Assembly: GCF_900090045.1 (NCBI RefSeq)
Contig: NC_041779.1
Location: 1,265,001 to 1,329,000 of the forward strand
Origin: Plasmodium malariae
Taxonomy: Eukaryota > Apicomplexa > Aconoidasida > Haemosporida > Plasmodiidae
Reading direction: 5' to 3'
DNA: 64,000 nucleotides
This document shows, one piece after another, positions 53,001-63,313 of the stretch; position 1 is the stretch's first letter; each line of letters begins with the position of its first letter. Below the pieces are notes generated by a model. The model did no database searches. It was not told the origin of the DNA and worked only from the letters and a program-made list of their open reading frames with translations. Both the position numbers and the translations under genes were made by a program.

Positions 53001-54352
53001 ATCAGGAAAAGTCAGAAAAAAGCATAAAAAATGAGAAAAAAGAAATTATAAAAAATTTATCCATAGAAATAGCTAGCTTAATACTAACCCTGGACTACAA
53101 TTACTTTATTAATGTCGTTCCCTTGTGCTACGAGTATTTTTGTAAGAAGATAAGTTATTACCATATGATAGACAATTTAAAATGTGAGGAAAAAAGAAAT
53201 TTAAATATTTTTTATACACTTTTTAAGATAGTACAAGGGAAAAAATATGAAGAAAGGGAAATTTTGAATGAGCTAGAAGATTTTAGTTTTTCTAAAAGTT
53301 TATTAGTAAATACACAAAGTAAGGAACAGAAATTATTACTTTATATACATGATATTGATATAAAGAAAACCAAGATATATATAAATGTAAATTATTTGTT
53401 AAAACTGTTTCTGACCAAAAATTTTTTAATGAACATATCAGCTATAAAAATGAATAATAAAAAAAAAAAAAATATTGTACATATATTAAAAAAAATTAAA
53501 AAAATTTATTTTTATAACTATATTAGTATCTTTTTCTATCTTCTAAAAAATATAAATATATCTGAACATTCTTCCTACACGACGTTGAATTCTTTAAGCT
53601 TTTTAGAAAAATTACTAAAAAATAATTTACAAATATCATCACCCTTACATAATATATACAGTTTAGTAGTTACATTAAAATATAAATGTAAACATCAGCT
53701 CGAGAATAAAAGTAAAGCAACATTGAATAAAGATAATTATTCTTTAAAAAGTAAAAACATTAATCAGCACCCTTTTGTAAATATTGAAAATAATGGTGCT
53801 TTATATTGGTCATACAGGACAAGTTTGGAATATGGTAATCATAATACAAATACTTATTTAAAAAATTTCTTTTCCTTTAGTTATCCAAATTTTTTTTCAA
53901 AACATTTATTTATTAACAAATTTGTAAAGTCCCAAAATGATAAAGAAATACATGAACAAGCTAATTTTATGAAGCAGATCATGGATGCAGGTAAACAGAA
54001 TGAAAAGCAAATCTCAAGTAAAAGCATCATTGATGTTGACGAGAATAACATGCATAAGGAAAAAAATATTCACGTACAGGGTAAAGGCTATTTGGGGAAA
54101 ATTCAAAAAAAATTAGACAGTGTTAAACAGCATAAAATTGTGGAAGATTTAAATGTTGACAGATGGGGGGAATATGTGTTACTGACATGCCAGGACGGAA
54201 AAGACAAACTAAACCAAGTGAAGAAAAAGGAAATGGAAAAAAGAGATAAACTCGAAAAAAAAAAGAAAAAAAAAAAGAAAAAAAAAAAAAATATAGACAT
54301 CCAAAAAATAACACGTATATCCTTTACACATAACTTGAACATAACAAAGTGA
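35737..54352 (+). CDS. Giant VPS13/chorein-type bridge lipid-transfer protein, interrupted near its 5' end
   Basis: Three coding blocks belong together. Block 1, 35737-35925, starts [18 protein letters not shown] with [20 protein letters not shown]. Block 2, same frame, runs to about 36870 and contains [16 protein letters not shown] and [14 protein letters not shown]. Block 3, +1 frame, runs about 36640-54352. Blocks 1 and 2 together match the chorein N-terminal pattern (helix, 'NL.L' strand, then the IPW-like VDW strand and 'V.IENV.'). Near 48770-49000 the protein carries the SHR-BD/VPS13-adaptor-like pattern ([14 protein letters not shown]..., [19 protein letters not shown]). Total length is about 6,200 residues. 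In this family, long beta-groove proteins move lipids between membranes at contact sites. Coding repeats: SNGFNG (37380-37530), DHVNDD (42910-43215), [14 protein letters not shown] (47620-47760), RGND (51517-51792). TAA at 35923 lies in an A-run; the frame change falls near the 18-A run at 36641-36658. A donor-like GTGAGT overlaps the stop, so further 3' exons are possible. Confidence 0.8.
37375..37650 (+). repeat. 18-base coding repeat (Gly-Ser-Asn-Gly-Phe-Asn)n and variant
   Basis: About eight units of TCTAATGGATTCAATGGC-type, then a longer three-copy unit ending [12 protein letters not shown], within the VPS13-like protein. The opposite strand and the next frame are also open through it. 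Confidence 0.9.
42905..43225 (+). repeat. 15-base coding repeat (Asp-His-Val-Asn-Asp)n
   Basis: About 20 units of GATCATGTGAATGATGTT type. A Val/Asp third-position choice (GATGAT versus GATGTT) varies irregularly along the array. The encoded stretch is highly acidic and histidine-rich. Confidence 0.92.
46975..47040 (+). repeat. Asparagine codon run
   Basis: AAT triplets encoding about 12 Asn in a wider Asn/Ser/Gly-rich insert of the VPS13-like protein. Confidence 0.9.
47618..47760 (+). repeat. 42-base coding repeat (Lys/Glu/Arg-rich)
   Basis: Three full copies and a partial one of a unit encoding [14 protein letters not shown], a charged helical insert of the VPS13-like protein. Confidence 0.9.
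51517..51792 (+). repeat. 12-base coding repeat (Arg-Gly-Asn-Asp)n
   Basis: About 22 nearly perfect AGAGGTAATGAC units. Because 12 is a multiple of three, all frames on both strands stay open (MTEV, LSLP, CHYL on the others), giving conspicuous false reading frames. Lack of divergence suggests recent expansion. Confidence 0.95.
52855..53030 (+). repeat. Lys/Asn/Glu coding repeat (KSGKIRKN)
   Basis: Imperfect units encoding [10 protein letters not shown] and [10 protein letters not shown] near the 3' end of the VPS13-like gene. Confidence 0.85.
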
Positions 54353-54630
54353 GTCCATTATGTTGAGCAGCTACATAGTGAAGACAGGGAAAGATACATA
54401 CAAATATAATTTCCTTATAGTCATCGTAATAGTTATCGTGTTAAAATTTTGTTTCTCATGTTTTGTCATCAAACAGCATATGTGCATATGGGCTTATATA
54501 TTCTGTTTACAATTTTTCATTTTTGAATTTTTCTGGTAATTTTTAATTTTTTCATTCGATTGTTTAAAGTACACTTTTGCTTGTCGCAATTTGGATAAGT
54601 TGGTGGAGTTCAATTTGTTTAACTTTTCCA

Positions 54631-54680
<50 letters not shown>

Positions 54681-55195
54681 GTCTAATTTTTTTTATTTAT
54701 TTAATTGTTTTTATTATTTGTTAATTCTATGTATTATATTTATATTATTTCATTTTTTCCTGAACTTCAATGAATTTGTCATTGCAAAAGCAGATTAAGA
54801 CAAAAACGAAATAGCACAATAATAACATAGCGTAAAAAAATGTATCATATAACGCAGCGAAAGACTATGAAAAGGTTTATAATAAAAATAAATATTTTTA
54901 CATTTAAATTTTACTTATTATTTGATACTTACAAACATATGGGGCTCTTCAAAATGTGTACAGATCAATTCATCGTAAAGGGTTTGCATTTTTCAATAAA
55001 AAAAAAAAAAAATAATAGTAATAATAATAATAATAATAATAAAACATAAAATGAGATGAAGTAAAACGGAATAATATATAGTAGAATGAAATAAAATAAA
55101 TCGGACAGACAGAAGGACACATATATTTCCACTAGGGTCAATTGTATCACAATATGAGATAAGCTCTAGTTATCGTTAAATAAGCAATGAATCGT
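54353..55195. other. Convergent intergenic region
   Basis: Lies between the VPS13-like stop (+) and the MEMO1-like stop (-). Holds ATT triplets at 54633-54680 and an AAT run at 55014-55042. A possible further 3' exon of the VPS13-like gene cannot be excluded but none is convincing. Confidence 0.6.
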
Positions 55196-56446
55196 TTAAT
55201 TAATGGAAGATACAATTCCTGCATAAGACACGGACGAGTCGCTCGCGTTTTTAGCCTGACTAGACTGCCAAAAAAAAAAAAAAAATAAAAAAATAAAATA
55301 AAATAAATAAATAAATAAATAAATAAATAAATATATAAATATATAAATACATATTTATGTACGTATATATATCTATATAAATCTAAACATAAAAAGTTTG
55401 CAAAAAATAAACGACGTTAACCTAAAAGAAACTCCATTTGAATATAAGTAAATGCATGAAACGAGTCAAAAAAAATAAAATAATATAATATAAAACAAAA
55501 CAAAATTGAGTGAAACAAAATAAAATAAAACCTGAGAGTAATGCATCAATTTTGTTGATACATTTCCTGAATAATTTTGAAGCAGCTGAAAGGGGGGGGA
55601 ATTATGAGAAGACGCATGCACATGTGTAGGTACACATACATATATATGTGTACATTTGCGCATATGTGCACACATTTATATAATAAACTACATTTTAATG
55701 TTTTACGAATAGCATAATTTTTATGGGGTTCGATCCGCATATCGTATTGCGAGTTTTGTTTAAATAATCTATAAAATCTACAAAAGGGGAAATTGAACGT
55801 TCATCATTGTCCTTTTATTGGGGCAAAAAAAAAGTGCACATAAAAATTTAGGAATATATATTTATAACCCTACGTACATACTGTACCATTTTTGTCGTGC
55901 ACACATAAACATATATATATCAATGCAAATGTGTGTATTTAATCTCATCTATGCATATTAACCTACTATGTCATGTCTACTAATAATACTAGCAGCATCC
56001 TTGTCCATATTCTGTAAATTTTTTACAAAAAAAAAAAAAAAAAATAATTGTATGAATAATCATTTATACATTTTAAAAGCGTCTAATTTGGCATACCTCA
56101 ATTTGTTTGAAAAGGTACCTATCGTCGTATTTTTGGAGTATATTGGTAAAGCTAAATCTAAAAAAAAAAAAAAAAAAAGTGAGAAATAATACATAAAATG
56201 TAAGAGCATAATGTAGCAAGCTGCACATGGATAGTTAAGACTGTGGGCAAATGTAGCCACAAATAATATTGCGCCTTTTTTTTTATCCATGTTATTTTAT
56301 GAATAAAAAAAATTTTAATGATAAAATTAACCTTCGTCCATAGTGACAGAAGTCAGACGAAAACAGAAACAGGTTACCTTCATTTTGGAAATATTTTTTT
56401 AATGGATTGCCTATATATAAAAACAAATAAATAAATATAAATATAA

Positions 56447-56498
<52 letters not shown>

Positions 56499-58022
56499 TT
56501 ATTTATTTAACGAATATACAACAAATATAACAATAACGAATACTGCTTTCCGCTACAAGCACCTACAAGAGCACAAAAACTTAACATTTCATTACGTAGC
56601 TAAATATATATATATATTTATATGTGTGTGTGTGTGCCAAAAATCTTTAGCTTTTTCTTCCAATCGTACAAAATAAGTCTATTTTTTTAAGGTCGTTTCC
56701 TATGCATCCAACGTATATAGGTATTATTTTAATGTCCTTGCTGAAAAATATTTGTATCGTAAAATGGTAAAATGTATATAGAGGTGATTTTTATTTTACT
56801 TCATTTTGTTTCATTTTTTTTTTTTTTTATTTTATTTTTTCCTTTTTAATATAAAACGAATGGAAAATAAATATATTAGTATTACTCTTTAATTATATAT
56901 TTTATTAAAGGTAGTTGCATTTCTATTGAATGTTCTTCTTCATCATCCATATCCTCGATATAATCATATAAATCATTTGTGTCATTGTTCATAATGTCCG
57001 ATATAACTGAAGCATTTTCAAAAGTGAGGGTTGTAGGAAAACAATTATGTGCATCCTTATGTTTATATACGTTTGTATGTACGCATGTGTTCATATATAT
57101 GTTTGTACGTATGTTCGTATGTACGCATGTGTTCATATATATGTTTGTACGTATGTTCGTATGTAAGCATGTGTTCATGAATATGTATGTATGTATGTAT
57201 GTATACGTATTGTAATTAAGTAATTACTGTCTTTATTTATTTCTAAAAAGCCAAAAGGTGTTTCGTATTTTTCTACTTGTGGAAGCAAACATCCCTTGTT
57301 GTAAATATGATGATTAGGGCCAAGAATAAAAATGCTCTTTCTGCAGTGAAAAAAAATTAGCCATTTATATGACCATTTAAGGTATGGAAGTTATGAACAG
57401 TTAAGAAGTTGCGAACAGTTTTGAAATTATGAACTGTTAGCAAATTATGAACTGTTAAGAAAATATGAACTGTTAGCAAATTATGAACTGTTAAGAAATG
57501 AACTTCATATATTTTGAAATTGTTTTCATTTCCATGTTAAATATTCTACTAACATATTTTCTACGTTAATACAAGCATAAACATGGGAATTTGTTTCAAG
57601 AGCATAATCATATCCTGCGTGACTAAAAAGAAGAAAATTAATAGTGTATCATCATACCACGTATATGTATGTTTGTAGGTATGCGTGTATATCTATACAC
57701 ATCCACACACACATATGCACACACACGTGTGTGTGCAATTTATGCGAGTACAAGTGGTGAATGAACTAATTTATTAAACATTACGGGCATATGGCAGCTT
57801 TAACATTTTGTTTTTGGAAACTTATTTTTTTAAAAATTAAATCTATTTTATTTCTCAACACATCATCTGGTATTTAAAAAAAAAAAAAAAAAGTTAGCAG
57901 TCCATATCATTACACTTCTTATTGTGTTTTATACTTTTCTTCCTTGCTCCGCATACATAAATAAAATTACCATTTTTGGAATACCAAGAACCGGCATGAT
58001 AAGCTTTTCTATAATTTGCCAT
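55196..58022 (-). CDS. MEMO1: MEMO1-family protein in twelve exons
   Basis: Exons in coding order (minus): 57971-58022, 57785-57866, 57554-57622, 57228-57340, 56886-57006, 56670-56740, 56332-56410, 56097-56157, 55963-56011, 55707-55777, 55532-55585, 55196-55264. Every junction keeps phase; the total is 891 bases, 296 residues, against 297 in human MEMO1. Conserved stretches appear in order: YHAGSWY, PHAGYDYAL, SIFILGPNHH, DEEEHSIEMQLPL, IIPIYVG, NLFLFSSDFCHYGRRFSF, NTICGSNPI, YSQSSQAKN and SSVSYAG. The family is related to class III nonheme iron-dependent dioxygenases; MEMO1 binds iron or copper in redox roles. Metal-site histidines equivalent to H49, H81 and H192 are present, but the position of human C244 (SSQC) is Ala here. 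Most exons are under 125 bases, so only fragments stand out. The donor of exon 6 (GTACGA) is the weakest signal. Confidence 0.9.
56459..56497. repeat. (TA)n microsatellite in MEMO1 intron
   Basis: About 38 bases of TA preceded by AAATAT units, in the intron between exons 6 and 7. Confidence 0.9.
57070..57180. repeat. 42-base intronic minisatellite
   Basis: Two complete copies and a partial one of a unit with core ACGCATGTGTTCATATATAT then GTTTGTACGTATGTTCGT, in intron 4 of the MEMO1-like gene. It makes the apparent repeats of MNTCVHTNIRTNIY when translated, which is not coding. Confidence 0.88.
57386..57502. repeat. 20/21-base intronic minisatellite
   Basis: Five to six copies of TATGAACTGTTAAGAAA and TATGAACTGTTAGCAAA variants in intron 3 of the MEMO1-like gene. 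Inside, GAACTGTT alternates with TAAGAA/TAGCAA, giving a two-copy higher-order pattern. Confidence 0.85.
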
Positions 58023-59347
58023 TTTTAAAAAATTTCAAATTATTTTTTGCTTTTATTGAAATTTCATACATGAATGAGAAAAGAACACAAAAGGTAAAGG
58101 GAGCTGTTCTAAAAAACGCTTCTTCTCTTATTTTATAGGTAAATTGTGGAGAAGGAAAAATGAAAGAAGTGAAAAAGGCAAAACGGTAAAACGATAAAGT
58201 ATAAAATTAAAGGAAATTTTGTTAGCTATAGAAACTTCAAAACAATTTTTTCAGATCTATATGGTCCTTTTTATTATTTTCATTTTATTTTTTATTTTAT
58301 TTTTCATTTTATTTTCTCTTTTTTTAATTTTATATTATATGCACTTATGTGAGAAAAAAGGATAAAATATTTTACAATACTTAAAAAGTTATTTACTGCT
58401 ATTCAGAAAAAGGGAAAAAAAAGTTTAATAATTTTTAAAAATAAAATACTACATTGTTCACGCAATAGGTATATGTATACATACAATGTATGTATAAACA
58501 TATATATTTATGTGTTAATTATATATATATATATATATTTATATTTATTTATTCATTCATTCACACGTGCGTATATCTCCATTTTTCTGGGGATATAACA
58601 TCATAAATGTTTTTATTGCAATGGAAATGAAGAGAAATTATGGTTGGCTATATATATGTATATTAATTATATTTACGTGTATGCATACATATATAAGTAT
58701 TCATAATGTATATATGTGTTACTAAAAATACATTTTAGCTACGATTTTTCTTGTAGAAAATATATTTTAAAAATTTGGAGCAAATATATACTCCTTTATC
58801 ATTTTTATATTTATTCTTATTTTTATACGTATTTTTTTACATGTTTTTATATGTATCTTTTTACTCCTTTTTTTACTACTTTTTTACTACTTGTTTACTT
58901 CTTGTTTACTTCTTGTTTACTCCTTTTTTACTTCTTTTTTTACTTTTTTTTTTGCTTTTTTTTTTTTTTTTTTTTAATTTGCTTCAATGCTACTGGTTGT
59001 TGGTGCCTCCGTTACACCTACGCTTCTGTATTGATGATCCGTTTTATAAAGCTTCAATTATTTTATTAACGCGATCATTCATTATATGTTTTATTATAAT
59101 ATCCATTTGTTGTTTGCATTTATATAAGTCCTCTTTATATTGTCGCATCTCTTCGTTTAATAATCTAAGGCGTTTTGGCCATTTCTCGTATCTCGGCAAT
59201 ATTTTCTTTTTGGGTATTTGTCTGCAAGGTGTGCTGTTCAGTAATTTCAACAACATTATGCGTTTTGAAAGTGTCAAAGTTTGCATTAATTTTATGCATT
59301 CCACAACTTTAGCTAATTTTATTATTTTTTTGTATTTCTTGGAAATT
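58023..59347. other. Spacer between MEMO1 start and coiled-coil gene stop
   Basis: Both neighbours are on the minus strand. Holds TATA tracts (58500-58540), a T-rich block (58840-58980) and, at 59044-59350, a minus-strand stretch that still looks coding (see findings). The MEMO1 promoter should lie here. Confidence 0.6.
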
Positions 59348-62300
59348 TTATAATCCAGCAGTCTTAAGTTTTTCCTTAATATCTGTTTCATCGAGCGGTT
59401 CTTCATTTTGATGGTATTCTTGCACCTTTTGAACATCTTGTACATGGTCATTTCCTTTTGTTTCATAAATTTCATGTACTTGACTTCCTTCCTGTATTTT
59501 GTGTATTTCTTTCGTAAAATGGCATTCATGTATTTCATTGGCTTCATGTGTTTCATAATTTTCTTGTGTTTTATTAATTTCCTGTGTATCATCAATCTCC
59601 TTTGATTCAATGCCAACTTGATTTTTTTTAGAATCCTTCCTTTCACATACTCCATAGATTTCAATACTTTTATGTATTTCTGAACCCTCTTCTGTTTCCT
59701 CATCTTTATGTTCTTTATATACATTATGCATTTCATTGCCTTCTTGAATATCATGCAGTGAGTGACCTTCATTAAAAGGATGTATTTCTTTATCATGTGT
59801 TCCTTCTTTAACTTCCGACATTTCACTTCTTTGTAGCGCTTCGTTGTTTTGTTGTTTTCCATCATTTTTCCACGTTTCGCTATTTTTCTGCCTTTGATCA
59901 TTTTGCTGTTTTCCATTATTTTGTGTGAATTTGTTAAATTCATTTTGTATTTCATAATTATTATTTTTTTGAGATATAGTATTATTATTTTTATTTTTTA
60001 AATTTATTTTATTTTCTTTTGTTTTTTTATGTACGTCAATATTATCTTCTTCGTGTACAGCATCGTGCATGTTATTGTACTCATACGAAACTTTGTCATT
60101 AGGGGCGATATTAGATATGTCACTAGCCGAATTACTAGCTGAGTCATTAGCGACGTTACTTACTACGTCACTTACTACCTCATTAGGTACATCACTTATT
60201 GTACCTTTGGGGACACAACTTATTGCACCGTTTAAGACATAACTTATTGAACCGTTTGGGACATAACTTATTGCACCGTTTGGGACATAACTTATTGCAC
60301 CGTTTGAGACATAACATATTGCACCGTTTGAGACGTCACTTACTACATCACTTGGTACTACATTTGGGATGTCACTTACTGCGTCACGTACTGCGTCACT
60401 TACTGCGTCACTTACTGCGTCATTTACTTCGTCATTTACTTCGTCATTTACTGTGTCACTTGGTACTACATTTACCTCACCAGTGTGCAATTCAAGGTGT
60501 ACGCCTTTTCTAGGTGCACCAGTTACCCCTTCAATCCTGTCATTGCATATTTGATCTTGTACATCTTCTTCTTTAGCGGTAATGTCTTGTATTTCCAAAA
60601 CCTCGAGGGGTATGTCGTTACTTAAATCATGCATATCATCATGATCTTTCCAATTTTTAGACCCCTCGGCATATTCCTTTGGTTCAACATCCGTGTATTT
60701 ATTCGCTTCCCACTCCGTGTACTTATTCGCTTCCCACTCCGTGTACTTATTCGCTTCCCACTCCGTGTACTTATTCGCTTCCCACTCCGTGTACTTATTC
60801 GCTTCCTTCTCCGGGTACTTATCCTCATTTTTTCTCAACTGTTCATTCGTCTCTGCTATGCTGTCCGCCTTCTTCTGTACTCCTTCCAATGCCTCTTCTG
60901 CATGTATATCTTCATCTTCATCTCGGTTCAACTTTTCATTCACTTTTTGTTGAAGCTTTAAAAGTATGTCTTCTTCAAATATGGGCAAAAAAATTTCTTT
61001 TTTTTTTTTTTGTTTTTCGGAGCCATTATTTTTGTTTAATTTTTTGGAAGTGGAATATTTTACTGGTCGGTTAAGTAGTTCTTCTGTGTACTTTTTTGAG
61101 TGAGTATCTGGTTCACCTACGTGTTCGTGTTCATGCTCATGTTCAACTTCTTCATTTTCATTTTCTTTTTCTTTTTCATCTTCTTCTTCGTCTCCTTCAC
61201 TGAATGGATAGGCATCTTTTTCTTCTAATAATCCTTCGATAAAATCCTTTTCTTGAGCATATTTCGGATTAATTACGAGGTTTTCTTTAACTTTCTTTTT
61301 GCGTGCATTAAGGAATTTTGCATTAACACATTGTGTGTCGTCCCATTTTTCGTCATCTCTCTTTGCGCCATCCCTTTTCGTAATCTCACTAATGTTATCT
61401 TCCCTTTTATCTGTAACGTTTTTTCTAGGTACATGCCTTGACCTAGCTTCACTTTTATTGCTTTTCCCTATTTTTGCGTTTATTAACGTCCTTTTTAAAA
61501 TTTGCAGTTTATCTATATTGCTTTTTTCTTCATTTAATAAATTTATTTTTTCACTTTCCAAGTTGGCTATTTGTTTTTTTAATTTTCCTAATGTAATAGT
61601 TAAATTGTTTATGATACTATTTTTTTCTTTTTTTAATTCGTCTCTTTTTGTATTAAGGGTAAAAATTTTTTTTTCTAAATTTTCTTTTGACACTTCGTTT
61701 TCTGCGTTTACAAAGTTCTCGTCTTCTTTCTTTATATCTATCTTCAGCTCGCTCATTTTCCTTTTTATTTCCTCAAACTGGGTATCTATTCTGAGGATAC
61801 AGGAAGAAATACGCGCAAAATGGTTGGCGGTGAAGTAGTGGTAGAGTAGCAGTGGAGTTGTGGTAGAGTAGCAGTGGAGTTGTGGTAGAGTAGCAGTGGA
61901 GTAGTGGTAGAGTAGCAGTGGAGTAATGGTACAGTAGTCGTAGAATAGTAGCGGAGTAGCAGCAAATTAGATAAAAATTGAGCAAGTATAAAGTTTGAAA
62001 AATGATGCAGGGCAAAAGAGACGAAAAAACGAATGACAAATAGAAGGTTTAAACACAAAAATATTGCGATAAAATTGTAAATGTATTTGTTATCTTTCAA
62101 TTTTTCACTTCTTTGGCTATTTTTACTCGTCCATATTATCTCCTTTTCTCTTTTTTTCGCCCCTTTCTTTTTTTCGACTTACTTGCAAATATTTTCCTCG
62201 TACAGCTTATTTCCGTTCTGGAGTTGTATCAACCGAGAACATAAGGTTGATTGCTGACTCAACAAGTTTTTATACTCCTTTTCTAAGGCAATTTTGTTCG

Positions 62301-63313
62301 GCTTTTTTTTATTTGAGTCCAGCAGTTTTTCATTTTTCCTTATGCTATCTTTTAAAAGTTTGATCTCTTTCTTTTTATTTTCTATATCTAAACAAACTTG
62401 TTTATTTTTTTGTTCTAAGGTAGAAAGAAATAAGGGATCTGTAGATTTTTTTAGCTTTTTTTTTAAAAGAATGCTATCCTTTCTAGCTGTCTCTATATGC
62501 TTATTTAAATACTGCATATTCTGCTCAATGGAGTTGTATGTCTTTTTTAGCTCATGTTTATTTGGATTGTTAATATTAACTTTGTAATTTGCACACAAAA
62601 GCATAAACTCATTTATTTTGTTTTTATGCGCAATTAGCTCTTCCGAGCTGTATCCTTTCTGAAACGCGTAATAAGAGAGAACATATTTGGTGGTGTTTTG
62701 CGTATGTACGTGCGTGCACTTGTGTATACGTATGTGCATGTATGCATACGTGTGTACATGTGTATATACCTATGTACATGTATTAATACATACAAATACC
62801 TATGGACACGTGCCTGTTTGCACATAAAATTTAATTATGAACGTACTACTACACCGTGAAGTGTATTACATTCTTCAATAATTGGTCGCTATCCTCTAGA
62901 AGCCTATACACATTTTTTAGCTCAATAGGACAGTACACTTTATTTTTTATTATTTCATCTCTGTTTTTTGTTATTTGATAGGCTGAAAATGGGAAAATAG
63001 GTCAATTTGTTGAGGATATGCTCATAAATATGGTGTATATTTACATGAACAATGCAGGCAATAATATTTGCATATTTACGTGAATACTGAAGGCAATATT
63101 GTTGCATATTTGCATGAACGGTGCATAAAAAATGTTTATGGAAGATGACAGAACATGAACAAGTCATGTTTTTTTCTAAATAAAAAGGGGAAATTGGCAC
63201 ATAGAGTTCATTTATTTTAACATAGCAGTACTTGTAGATGATAATTCTCTATCGTATGAAAAACTCTTTTTTGAAGAGTAAATCGAAGACGATTTTACTT
63301 CAGACATATTCAT
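59348..63313 (-). CDS. Coiled-coil protein with long repeat-rich C-terminal half
   Basis: Exons (minus): 63232-63313, 62855-62982, 62183-62658 and 59348-61790. Phases agree and give 1,042 residues. Exon 1 begins MNMSEVKSSSIYSSKKSFSY. Exon 2 reads YQITKNRDEIIKNKVYCPIE. Exon 3 is almost entirely heptad-type coiled coil (KKTYNSIEQNMQYLNKHIET, LLKDSIRKNEKLL). The large exon 4 opens with more coiled coil (KIDTQFEEIKRKMSELK) and then becomes acidic and repetitive: NKYTEWEA repeats (60690-60800), SDAVSDAV and NGAISYVP repeats (60180-60460), then EIHE/QEI-type repeats to the stop. No signal peptide, membrane segment or catalytic motif was seen. A structural or scaffold role fits coiled coils but no family is recognised. 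The frame after the stop may continue the protein (59044-59350). Confidence 0.8.
60180..60460 (-). repeat. Coding repeats NGAISYVP and VSDAVSDA
   Basis: Related 24-base units (AACGGTGCAATAAGTTATGT type) and 12-base units encoding AVSD, in exon 4 of the coiled-coil gene. Confidence 0.88.
60690..60805 (-). repeat. 24-base coding repeat (NKYTEWEA)n
   Basis: Four near-perfect copies and degenerate edges encode Asn-Lys-Tyr-Thr-Glu-Trp-Glu-Ala. It is unusual in carrying a tryptophan in every unit. Confidence 0.92.
61838..61955. repeat. 22-base minisatellite in intron of the coiled-coil gene
   Basis: About four copies sharing TAGAGTAGCAGTGGAGT, with a GT-rich spacer. It is markedly G-rich on this strand and much higher in GC than the surrounding intron (61791-62182). 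Confidence 0.88.

Noticed and set aside
54371..54540. Possible membrane-anchored extension (YIVKTGKDTYKYNFLIVIVIVIV) after the VPS13-like stop
   Set aside because: It needs a 15-base intron or a frameshift. It is more likely 3' UTR.
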